From NCBI GenBank assembly GCA_002069025.1, contig MWBK01000115.1:1-12181 (forward strand): a DNA stretch of 12,181 nucleotides, read 5' to 3'. Below the pieces are notes generated by a model, which searched no databases, had not been told where the DNA came from, and was given only the letters and a program-made list of their open reading frames with translations. Positions 6,519 to 12,122 of this stretch are shown one piece after another; positions within the stretch are counted from its first letter, which is position 1; each line of letters starts with the position of its first letter. The DNA comes from Bacteroidetes bacterium ADurb.Bin302. GTDB lineage: Bacteria; Bacteroidota; Bacteroidia; Bacteroidales; Paludibacteraceae. A program made the translations under genes and the position numbers.

Positions 6519-6611
6519 TTAAAATAATGCTGTTCCGCATCGATCACAATAATTTTGCTTTGAACTGCAATGCTTTCCACATGTCTCACAAACTAGTTTA
6601 TCATTGACAGT
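6519..6611 (-). pseudogene. Zinc-ribbon fragment without a start codon
   Basis: A 30-codon open frame encodes two CxxC pairs spaced as in a zinc ribbon: VCETCGKHC followed by NYCDRCGTALF and a stop. The frame is closed by TAA at 6612-6614, just 10 bases from tRNA-Ser(GCT), and contains no ATG, GTG or TTG start and no ribosome binding site. It looks like the C-terminal end of a zinc-ribbon protein whose front part was lost, perhaps when the tRNA gene was inserted or duplicated. A non-standard start cannot be excluded. Confidence 0.45.
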
Positions 6612-6623
6612 TTACAATTACAG

Positions 6624-6709
6624 AGGAGAGTGTGGGACTCGAACCCACGTAGGCTTTTACACCCGCCTCGGTTTAGCAAACCGGCCTATTACCACTCTAG
6701 CAACTCTCC
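6624..6709 (-). tRNA. tRNA-Ser, anticodon GCT (reads AGC/AGU)
   Basis: Folds as a class II tRNA: acceptor GGAGAGT/ACTCTCC, D arm with CTA/TAG, and anticodon loop TTGCTAA on stem CGGT/ACCG. It has a long variable arm with GGC/GCC and a T arm GTGGG-TTCGAGT-CCCAC. The long variable arm and anticodon agree on serine. CCA is not encoded. The base at position 73 reads T, whereas bacterial tRNA-Ser usually has G. Base pair 27-43 is C-A. Confidence 0.9.
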
Positions 6710-6712
6710 GTC

Positions 6713-6907
6713 TCAATTTCGTTTTATCAATTTTTCATTCGGTACCAATATTACTCGGTTATGATCCCAATCGATACCAATATTGGCTTTTAAAACTCCA
6801 ACAGCTGGTGTCATACCAGCACGATACTCATCAATTTCAATGACAACATTGACATCTCTCGGCCTCTTAACATGATTCAGAACAAACAACAAATCTTCTA
6901 CTGTCAT
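6713..6907 (-). CDS. Small protein, 64 residues, MTVEDLL type
   Basis: Begins MTVEDLLFVLNHVKRPRDVN and continues with VVIEIDEY and HNRVILVPN. The N-terminal helix, an acidic strand and a final strand with NRVIL form a pattern I know from many small unassigned phage and bacterial proteins (MTVKELIEEL type), with no known function. Its ATG overlaps the nicotinamidase stop as ATGA, so it is likely translated by coupling; GGAG lies ten bases upstream. It ends three bases before tRNA-Ser(GCT). Confidence 0.7.
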   Translation of the reverse strand: MTVEDLLFVLNHVKRPRDVNVVIEIDEYRAGMTPAVGVLKANIGIDWDHNRVILVPNEKLIKRN

Positions 6908-7563
6908 AGGATTACAACTCCAGCTGATTTCATTTCTTCAAATGCTTCTCTAGTTGTTTCTGGATTAACACCCTTACATAAATCTGATATTACGAATACG
7001 TTAAATCCTGCATTTTTAAGATCGATTGCGGTGTTTTTTACACAATAATCTGTAGCTAAACCAAATACATACATATCTTGAATATGATTCAATTTGGTTA
7101 GTTGCATTAATCTTTCTTCAGCTAATTTAGAATATGTAACATTATTATTGAATGGTGAATACTCCTCCTGATCTGATTCAAATCCCTTTTTAAGTTCAAT
7201 ATAATCATTTGAGATTTTTGGCAGAAAATCATTAATAAATTCTTTTGAAAATGCAAATTCGGCTCCATTAGTATTTTCAACACAATGTGCAGGCCAAAGT
7301 CCACCGTTTTCTTTAAAACTACAATGATTAGCTGGATGCATATCACGAGTAAAAACAAATTTTGTTCCGGAAGTTTTATAATATGTATTAACAATAAATA
7401 CTTCTATTGGTAAAATTATATCTTTAGCATTTGGAACTGCTAATAAACCATCAACAAAATCATTTTGTACATCAACAACAACAATAGCTGTTTTAGTATC
7501 ATTAAATTTAATATTTTTAATTATGTTGGGCATTTTAGAAAAATCAATTTCTTTTTCAATCAT
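6904..7563 (-). CDS. pncA: Nicotinamidase (isochorismatase-like hydrolase)
   Basis: 219 residues. Converts nicotinamide to nicotinic acid and ammonia, the first step of NAD salvage by the deamidating route. The catalytic triad is Asp31 (VVVDVQNDF), Lys125 or Lys126 (ELKKG) and Cys174 (GLATDYCV). Metal ligands fit Asp74, His76, His80 and His93 (TRDMHPANHCSF, WPAHC). WPAHC, GAEF, the KKG lysine and DLCKGV are specific to nicotinamidase rather than to other isochorismatase-fold enzymes. ATG 7563 is chosen because GGAG lies eight bases upstream. A longer frame would start inside tRNA-Ser(GGA). All key residues are present, so it should be active. Confidence 0.9.
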   Translation of the reverse strand: MIEKEIDFSKMPNIIKNIKFNDTKTAIVVVDVQNDFVDGLLAVPNAKDIILPIEVFIVNTYYKTSGTKFVFTRDMHPANHCSFKENGGLWPAHCVENTNGAEFAFSKEFINDFLPKISNDYIELKKGFESDQEEYSPFNNNVTYSKLAEERLMQLTKLNHIQDMYVFGLATDYCVKNTAIDLKNAGFNVFVISDLCKGVNPETTREAFEEMKSAGVVIL

Positions 7564-7598
7564 TTCTACCATCTCCAATCGTAGATTTAAAATGTCAG

Positions 7599-7684
7599 AG
7601 GAGAGTGTGGGGATCGAACCCACGTAGGCTTTTACACCTGCCTCAGTATTCCAAACTGGCCTATTACCACTCTAGCAACTCTCC
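7599..7684 (-). tRNA. tRNA-Ser, anticodon GGA (reads UCC/UCU)
   Basis: Same class II fold as the tRNA at 6624-6709, and identical to it outside the anticodon arm except for a few bases (variable-arm loop and T loop). The anticodon loop is TTGGAAT on stem CAGT/ACTG. The acceptor stem, D arm and most of the variable arm are identical. CCA is not encoded and position 73 again reads T. Lies between the serine-rich N-terminus gene and the nicotinamidase gene. Confidence 0.9.
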
Positions 7685-7692
7685 GTATTATC

Positions 7693-8103
7693 CTATAAAA
7701 ATTGATTGACAAAATTTCTTAATGTTTTTAAATCATGATTGAAGCCACTATAACTACCAAACTTAGTTAAATTTTGATTTTTTATACCATATTTATCATC
7801 TAAATATTCAATCAAATCAAAATTATCTAACAACGTTGTAGCTATTAGATAATGCTGGTAAATTTCCATATTCCATCCAATATTATCTTTATTTAGGTTA
7901 TCAATTTCACTCTGCATTATTTTAGCGTATTCTTCTGATTCTAGATTAAATCTCTTTTCAAGATTATCAAAGTATTCATCCGATTCTGGAGAACCAAGAT
8001 CAAAATCAACGCTTACTCTTAGTTTATTAAAACCTAGGCTACTCAATGATACAACGAAACTACTTGAACTGCTATTTGATACAAAACCGTTTCGTATTTT
8101 CAT
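7693..8103 (-). CDS. Serine-rich N-terminal motif protein, copy 4
   Basis: 136 residues starting MKIRNGFVSNSSSSSF, the form of this motif I know best from other genomes. The body is unlike the other three: an acidic middle (ESDEYFDNLEKRF, SEEYAKIMQSEIDNL), then YQHYLIATTLLDNFDLIEYLDD, and a C-terminus ending FVNQFL. No enzyme motif or membrane segment is visible. GGAG lies seven bases before ATG. It lies 5.5 kb from the other three copies, in a different transcription unit, between the CYTH gene and tRNA-Ser(GGA). Confidence 0.85.
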   Translation of the reverse strand: MKIRNGFVSNSSSSSFVVSLSSLGFNKLRVSVDFDLGSPESDEYFDNLEKRFNLESEEYAKIMQSEIDNLNKDNIGWNMEIYQHYLIATTLLDNFDLIEYLDDKYGIKNQNLTKFGSYSGFNHDLKTLRNFVNQFL

Positions 8104-8117
8104 TCAAATTCTCCAGT

Positions 8118-8840
8118 TTATGTGAATATATTATAGAAATCAACTAATTCTGCAAAAGCCAATATTGTAAATGAATGCCCAACTTCAAAACATTTCGATG
8201 AACTACAACGGATTAAACCATTCTTAACCTCTAGATTAATTTTTCCACAAATCGGACATGTCATTCTGCTAACCAACAATTCAATCGCAAGTTTAGTTGG
8301 AAAAGCACCATTTTTAGCCATTTCAAAATTCTCAAATTCTTTCATTTTAGATACTGCGCAAATGTGTCTAAAATTCTTAGGGAGATTGAATTGATATACT
8401 GGTGCATTTTCAATTTCAATGACACCAATTTGATCACCATTAGATAAAGACATAAATACGTCAACTATGATTCGATCATTGAAGAAGGAGTATCTATGCT
8501 TGCTAATTGAGCATTCTTTATAGTTCTTATCTAATTGATAATCTTTAAGAATCTTAAGATAGCTAGATTTACTAGGTAATTTAACTTCTTGCTCGTTTCT
8601 AATAATAGCATTATCTTCAGTATATATACAACCGTCTTTTCTTGTCAAATAATATGAATCACAATCTTGATCGGCAAATTTTATATATGGTGTATATACA
8701 TGGCGCAATCGATAGATTTCGTCATCATTATAAAAGTATGTCTGAGTTATGCATTTCAATGTTCTAGATTTAGTCAACAGTTCAGCTGTTGATTCGGGTA
8801 TGACGCACAAATACTTATATTCCTTTTCTATCATATCCAT
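8118..8840 (-). CDS. CYTH-domain protein with C-terminal zinc ribbon
   Basis: 240 residues. The N-terminus carries the CYTH signature ExExK (Glu5, Glu7, Lys9 in IEKEYKYL). Charged pairs expected in the triphosphate tunnel follow: Arg44/Arg46 (YRLRH), Arg67/Lys68 (LTRKDG), Glu83/Glu85 (EQEVKL), Lys115/Arg116, Asp127 (VDVF) and Glu141/Glu143 (IEIEN). CYTH enzymes bind triphosphates (inorganic triphosphate, RNA 5' ends, thiamine triphosphate, or ATP for class IV adenylate cyclase). Residues 195-217 add a zinc ribbon, CPIC and CSSSKC, not usual in the family. Met3 (8834) is an alternative start; GAGGTG is four bases from Met1 and ten from Met3. Confidence 0.8.
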   Translation of the reverse strand: MDMIEKEYKYLCVIPESTAELLTKSRTLKCITQTYFYNDDEIYRLRHVYTPYIKFADQDCDSYYLTRKDGCIYTEDNAIIRNEQEVKLPSKSSYLKILKDYQLDKNYKECSISKHRYSFFNDRIIVDVFMSLSNGDQIGVIEIENAPVYQFNLPKNFRHICAVSKMKEFENFEMAKNGAFPTKLAIELLVSRMTCPICGKINLEVKNGLIRCSSSKCFEVGHSFTILAFAELVDFYNIFT

Positions 8841-8846
8841 AACACC

Positions 8847-9206
8847 TCAAATCAGTTTTCTAAGAATATTATTTTCTAGTTTAATATAGTCTTCAAAAGT
8901 GTAACTACATTCATTAGTTCTTACTACTTGATTATCTACATCAACATATAGGATATCATGTTCATTATCTGTTATATAACCTGATATTCCATATCCTGTA
9001 GTACCATTGATATCATTTTTAACCATTTCGCAAAATATAACACGAGTCAAATAAGGACCATCTTTCCAACGATCATCTTTGGAACGAATTAGAGCATTCT
9101 TCAATTTGACCGCCAATTCAGATCCATCCCAATGCGTATAGAGATATACTTTGGTAGCTTCTCCGCCATCAGTTTCAGTTACACAAATGTTAGCCCGATC
9201 ACCCAT
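8847..9206 (-). CDS. Conserved MGDRAN-type protein, function unknown
   Basis: 119 residues starting MGDRANICV, followed by VYLYTHWDGSEL, RWKDGPYLTRVIFCEM and GYGISGYITDNEHDILYVD. I recognise this combination as a widespread unassigned family in bacteria and phages; the family has no established function. No signal peptide or membrane segment. GGAGGT lies seven bases before ATG, and promoter 9250-9278 lies directly upstream, making it the first gene of its unit. It ends six bases before the CYTH gene. Confidence 0.85.
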   Translation of the reverse strand: MGDRANICVTETDGGEATKVYLYTHWDGSELAVKLKNALIRSKDDRWKDGPYLTRVIFCEMVKNDINGTTGYGISGYITDNEHDILYVDVDNQVVRTNECSYTFEDYIKLENNILRKLI

Positions 9207-9249
9207 TAATTATACCTCCGTTAAATCTTAAATATCGTTGTCCAATAAA

Positions 9250-9278
9250 ATTATACCATATACTTTAGGAATTGTAAA
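9250..9278 (-). promoter_or_regulatory. Strong sigma70-like promoter TTTACA-N17-TATAAT
   Basis: TTTACA (9273-9278) and TATAAT (9250-9255) with a 17-base spacer, preceded by the shared GCCA and followed by ATT. Start of transcription expected near 9243, about 37 bases before the MGDRAN gene. Confidence 0.8.
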
Positions 9279-9289
9279 TGGCTAAACTT

Positions 9290-9493
9290 TTATAACCAAA
9301 TATGGATGATAAGAAACAATATTCCAATTTGAAACAGCCATATTGCAGTTGAAATATATTTAGTTGATCTACTTTCTGGAAGGCATTTTCCGATAAATTC
9401 ATGTGTAAGGGTATTTAAATATTTCAACATAAATATGACGGAAGCAAAAATAAACGTAATTGTCAAATTTAATATAATTATATCAAAAGTCAA
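9290..9493 (-). CDS. Small membrane protein, two helices, TTG start
   Basis: 67 residues with two hydrophobic segments (about 4-24, IIILNLTITFIFASVIFML, and about 48-66, ISTAIWLFQIGILFLIIHIW) joined by a hydrophilic loop (HEFIGKCLPESRSTKY). The start is TTG at 9493, overlapping the preceding stop as TTGA, with GAGGA about twelve bases upstream. The hairpin layout fits a small inner-membrane protein; holin, imm or antiholin roles are possible but nothing in the sequence decides. Last gene of its unit. Confidence 0.6.
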   Translation of the reverse strand: MTFDIIILNLTITFIFASVIFMLKYLNTLTHEFIGKCLPESRSTKYISTAIWLFQIGILFLIIHIWL

Positions 9494-9759
9494 TCGATTA
9501 CACCATCCTCAACTAAACTAGCAAACAAAATGACCATTGCACCAAGTTGTTCCAATTCTGACAATAGTCTCTCTTTGCTGCCATTCTTTTTTACTTCATC
9601 CCAAGCTTCTTCAAACTCTTCGCGAATGACACTTATTGCTTCATGTCGTGATATGAAATTTCTGCCATATAATCTATTGCTAAAAACTGCGCTATTGCAC
9701 ATTCCGTTTGCTACTAATTGCAATCTTTCTGCCAAGGCAATATCATAATTATCAACCAT
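9490..9759 (-). CDS. MazG-like protein (all-alpha NTP pyrophosphatase fold), degenerate motif
   Basis: 89 residues. SRHEAISVIREEFEEAWDEVKK contains EExxE (Glu47, Glu48, Glu51), and 17 residues later comes ELEQLGAMVILFA. MazG-type enzymes have EExxE followed by ExxD; here the second motif reads ExxQ (Glu68, Gln71), so one metal ligand is replaced. Small phage proteins with this pattern (HEGYAVLxEExDELWDE type) are common. If active it would hydrolyse nucleoside triphosphates to monophosphates; the altered motif leaves that open. The binding site AAGGTG is ten bases before ATG. Confidence 0.6.
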   Translation of the reverse strand: MVDNYDIALAERLQLVANGMCNSAVFSNRLYGRNFISRHEAISVIREEFEEAWDEVKKNGSKERLLSELEQLGAMVILFASLVEDGVID

Positions 9760-9778
9760 TATACATTTTCACCTTCTT

Positions 9779-9889
9779 CTACTCACTTTTTCTGAGATCT
9801 ATCAATATATATAATATTATGGAAATAATGATAAATGTAAATGGAAGTATATAATCAAAAAGTAATTTTATCTTAAAATATAATTCCAA
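9779..9889 (-). CDS. Single-helix membrane peptide, 36 residues, TTG start
   Basis: The frame begins directly after a TGA with TTG at 9889, six bases after GAGGTG, and runs to TAG at 9779. The N-terminus (LELYFKIKLLF) is amphipathic. A hydrophobic stretch of about 17 residues (LPFTFIIISIILYILI) follows, and the tail is charged (DLRKSE). The good binding site and the fit between neighbours (its site overlaps the previous stop) support a real gene, although AT-rich DNA easily produces hydrophobic frames. Confidence 0.5.
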   Translation of the reverse strand: MELYFKIKLLFDYILPFTFIIISIILYILIDLRKSE

Positions 9890-9899
9890 TCAAATCACC

Positions 9900-10193
9900 T
9901 CAAATAAAATTCCAATAGTGTTTATTGATAAAATCTCCAATTTCAGGATCAATAGATTTATTAGTTTCTACAAGTGTAGTTATTACTCTGTTTAAATATT
10001 CATTAAATTTATCATCAAATGGTGTTTGATTTACAGATAATTGTGATCTTATAAATTTACTATCATTTATAACTTTTTCTGTTAAATAACCATTTCTACG
10101 CAATTTATTTATTGATCGATATAATCTAAGATCATTATTAATTAAAATAACGATATCTGATCTATGACGTGAACTATTAAATTTATTCTTCAT
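9900..10193 (-). CDS. Unknown basic protein, 97 residues
   Basis: Starts MKNKFNSSRHRSD. Helical and basic in the first half (LRLYRSINKLRRNGYLTEKV), with a winged-helix-like feel around residues 25-45, but no clear family. It ends INKHYWNFI. ATG lies one base after the previous stop (TAA-A-ATG), without a strong binding site, so re-initiation after the upstream gene is likely. Confidence 0.7.
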   Translation of the reverse strand: MKNKFNSSRHRSDIVILINNDLRLYRSINKLRRNGYLTEKVINDSKFIRSQLSVNQTPFDDKFNEYLNRVITTLVETNKSIDPEIGDFINKHYWNFI

Positions 10194-10194
10194 T

Positions 10195-10611
10195 TTAGCA
10201 CCATAGAGAATTGAACCATTTGTAAAAAAGTTTTATGCCTTTATTGTATTTTTTATAAAATTTATCTTCATTATCATGCACAGCATAATAGTTTCCATTG
10301 ACATGCTGCTCAAATGACCAAATCATTTTATCTAAAATCTTCAACCATTCTTCATTTGTCAGACAAGCAGGATTCCCAGGGTTAGCTTCTCTAAAATATT
10401 TCAATCTTGGATAAATAAAACAGGCAATCGTGTCTTGCAAACTCCAAAGTTCTCGAGAATCAAATCCATACTTTTCTCGCATTTCTTTCCATTTTTCTTG
10501 TCTATCATCATTAATCATATCTGAACAAATATTGTCATTCCAGAAAAAAATATCTTTTCTAGCTCCAGCTTCTTTTTCATAGAAACCCATCTCTTCTTGC
10601 GTGCAAAACAT
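10195..10611 (-). CDS. Phage-type conserved protein, 138 residues, unknown
   Basis: The central block YGFDSRELWSLQDTIACFIYPRLKYF, then LTNEEWLKILDKMIWSFE, is a pattern I recognise in unassigned proteins of many phages. It lacks any known catalytic motif. The N-terminus (MFCTQEEMGF) and the aromatic-rich C-terminus (FYKWFNSLWC) are less familiar. AAAGGA lies eleven bases before ATG. Its stop is one base before the next start. Confidence 0.75.
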   Translation of the reverse strand: MFCTQEEMGFYEKEAGARKDIFFWNDNICSDMINDDRQEKWKEMREKYGFDSRELWSLQDTIACFIYPRLKYFREANPGNPACLTNEEWLKILDKMIWSFEQHVNGNYYAVHDNEDKFYKKYNKGIKLFYKWFNSLWC

Positions 10612-10650
10612 TATATGACCGGTCCTTTATAATCTAGATTTACTGATATA

Positions 10651-11190
10651 TTATACTATCCATGAATCGTAATACTTTAGGAAAATTTTAGCAATGTTTT
10701 CAGCATCATCGATTCCACGATGATGAGTTCCTATAAGAGGAAGATTCAACATTCTTAAAGCTGCCTCCATTCCAACACCTCGAGAAGGCACAGGATGAGC
10801 AATGTGAACTTTATGAAATTGATGCTTTAGACTGATATGATTGTAGATAAAGTTATAATTTAACCCATATCTTGTGCAGTCTTTAATCATCTGCTTCTTA
10901 TCATAAAAGCCCCATGAACAAAAAACTGCATGATTTCCAGTCCACTCTAGAAATTTCTTAAGAACTGTTGGAAAACTGTCAGCTCGATCGACATCTTGCT
11001 GAGTTATCGATGTCAATTTTTTACAAAATGGAGTTAGAATTGGATTAACTTTTGGTTTAATAAAACTATCAAAAGTACCAATTCTCACTTTATCTTCAAA
11101 TTGAACTGCTCCAATCTCAATAATTTCATTATCGAAACCAGGATGATTCTCATCACATGTAGCTTCTAAATCAAAAACAATAAATCTCAT
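10651..11190 (-). CDS. DEDDh 3'-5' exonuclease (DnaQ/ERI-1-like)
   Basis: 179 residues, a single exonuclease domain. The catalytic acids are Asp7 and Glu9 (VFDLEATC), Asp97 (CSWGFYDKKQM), and the final His157 with Asp162 (HHRGIDDAENI). ILTPFCKKLTSITQQDV, SWGFYDKKQ and the closing HHRGIDDA are typical of the ERI-1/KapD branch, whose members trim RNA or DNA 3' ends; a host-RNA or repair role is possible. ATG overlaps the previous stop as ATGA. All active-site residues are present. Confidence 0.9.
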   Translation of the reverse strand: MRFIVFDLEATCDENHPGFDNEIIEIGAVQFEDKVRIGTFDSFIKPKVNPILTPFCKKLTSITQQDVDRADSFPTVLKKFLEWTGNHAVFCSWGFYDKKQMIKDCTRYGLNYNFIYNHISLKHQFHKVHIAHPVPSRGVGMEAALRMLNLPLIGTHHRGIDDAENIAKIFLKYYDSWIV

Positions 11191-11426
11191 AGCTTATCTA
11201 ACCTTTCAACAATCTTGTCTAATTTTTTATCATCTAAATCAATATTTTCAATAAATATCAACCAATCAGCAAAGCTGGTCTTAATACTTTGATTCTTCTT
11301 CCAATCCTCAATATACTTAACATTGAGCCACTTGTCATACATTCCCAAAAACTTGGCCTTAACACATTGCTTCTTAAATGATTCTAAAACTTTTTCAGAA
11401 TAGATTTGTTTAGCAGAATATTTCAT
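11187..11426 (-). CDS. Unknown protein, 79 residues
   Basis: Starts MKYSAKQIYSEKV at ATG 11426; GAAGGTG lies eight bases upstream. A frame extended to TTG 11444 would lie in the preceding gene and binding site. It is Lys-rich and helical, with a Trp-rich middle (MYDKWLNVKYIEDWKKN, SFADWLIFIEN) and an acidic-basic tail (DDKKLDKIVERLDKL). No family recognised. The start overlaps the previous stop by one base (TAATG), and its own stop overlaps the exonuclease start. Confidence 0.7.
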   Translation of the reverse strand: MKYSAKQIYSEKVLESFKKQCVKAKFLGMYDKWLNVKYIEDWKKNQSIKTSFADWLIFIENIDLDDKKLDKIVERLDKL

Positions 11427-11683
11427 TATTTCAACACCTTCCAATATTCTGTAGCTAAAGATAATGCAACAAATTCATCAATCAACGCTCTTAACCCTTC
11501 TAAAGAATTTTCATATCCATCATATCCAATGCCAATAGCCCAAATATTGTCGAGGGCCGCGGCCATCCGAATATTAATATCAGATTTATCAAGTTTAGAT
11601 TCTTTGCCAAGGTTATGGAAATCAATTTGTTCGTCAATCAATGAGTTAGCAGAAGAAATATTGTCTTCAGTAATATGCTGCAT
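11426..11683 (-). CDS. Unknown acidic protein, 85 residues
   Basis: Starts MQHITEDNISSANSL at ATG 11683, with GGAG seven bases upstream; a TTG one codon earlier is less likely. It has a helical acidic N-terminal half and a middle with IRMAAALDNIWAIGIGYDGYEN that suggests a small folded domain. No known family. First gene after promoter 11709-11737, with a leader of about 19 bases. Confidence 0.7.
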   Translation of the reverse strand: MQHITEDNISSANSLIDEQIDFHNLGKESKLDKSDINIRMAAALDNIWAIGIGYDGYENSLEGLRALIDEFVALSLATEYWKVLK

Positions 11684-11708
11684 CAAATCACTCCAATCTA
11701 GTACTAAT

Positions 11709-11737
11709 ATTATATCATCTTTTAAAAGAAATGTAAA
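11709..11737 (-). promoter_or_regulatory. Strong sigma70-like promoter TTTACA-N17-TATAAT
   Basis: TTTACA (11732-11737) and TATAAT (11709-11714) with a 17-base spacer. The -35 box overlaps the last base of the terminator stem just upstream, giving a terminator-promoter unit of about 55 bases. Confidence 0.8.
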
Positions 11738-11763
11738 TGGCCCAAGATTTTCACTTGGGCCAT
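11737..11763 (-). terminator. Rho-independent terminator merged with the next promoter
   Basis: A perfect 10-bp GC-rich stem (ATGGCCCAAG with CTTGGGCCAT) and a seven-base loop. The T-rich tail (TTACATTTCTTTT) doubles as the -35 region of the following promoter. It ends the transcript of the coiled-coil gene. Confidence 0.75.
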
Positions 11764-11787
11764 GAAATTTAACAGCTTACAATTTAA

Positions 11788-12111
11788 CTATTGATTAACT
11801 TTAGCTTCAAGAGCTTCAATTTTAGCCATTAGATCTTTAATTAGAGTTTCTTCGTAACTTTCACCAAGCTTAACTGTTAATCTAATACCATACCGATCGA
11901 CTTGACCTCGATTAGTTGAATAATCTACAAAAGCGTTTAGTGTTGTTTTTCGAGTATCTTTCAGTCTTAGATTTAAACCCAGAATAAATTGCGGATCCTC
12001 TAGATCATCCATACGATTTTCTAGATTATCTAGGCGTTGATCTTGTTGAATATTCTTATCATTAATCGGTTCTAGAAGTTCTGCTAGTTGTTCTGGAGTA
12101 ACAACATCAAT
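11788..12111 (-). CDS. Coiled-coil protein, start codon uncertain (possible ATT)
   Basis: The frame is open from 12114 to the TAG at 11788. The only ATG, at 12012, has no ribosome binding site and would cut through a continuous heptad-like region (LAELLEPIND, RLDNLENRMDDLED). The full frame starts at ATT 12111 (IDVVTPEQLAELLEPI), a few bases after GTGGGTGAT. A middle of alternating strands (FILGLNLRLKD, VDRYGIRLTVKLG) follows, then a second short coiled coil (LMAKIEALEAKV). 107 residues if ATT is used, 74 from ATG. An ATG at 12107 in another frame reads only seven codons. A rare ATT start, a frameshift or a sequence error would all fit. Function unknown. Confidence 0.6.
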   Translation of the reverse strand: MDVVTPEQLAELLEPINDKNIQQDQRLDNLENRMDDLEDPQFILGLNLRLKDTRKTTLNAFVDYSTNRGQVDRYGIRLTVKLGESYEETLIKDLMAKIEALEAKVNQ

Positions 12112-12122
12112 ATATCACCCAC

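Noticed and set aside
6604..6843. Plus-strand reading frame containing GECGTRTHVGF
   Set aside because: It is the reverse strand of tRNA-Ser(GCT) plus part of the 64-residue gene; this peptide is a well-known false translation across tRNA-Ser.
7564..7623. Longer N-terminus for nicotinamidase
   Set aside because: It would begin inside tRNA-Ser(GGA), lacks a binding site, and the start at 7563 has GGAG at eight bases.
6624..7684. The two tRNA copies as attachment sites of an integrated element
   Set aside because: No integrase is visible, the shared part is only the tRNA itself, and the intervening gene continues the same transcription unit; duplication explains it better.
9814..9841. TTTACA box resembling the other promoters
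   Set aside because: The matching -10 at 17 bases is poor (only TAATAT at 16 bases), and the bases are coding for the 36-residue membrane peptide.
10639..10650. TATAAT-like box before the gene at 10611
   Set aside because: No acceptable -35 box lies 16-18 bases upstream, and the gap between genes is only 39 bases in an otherwise continuous operon.
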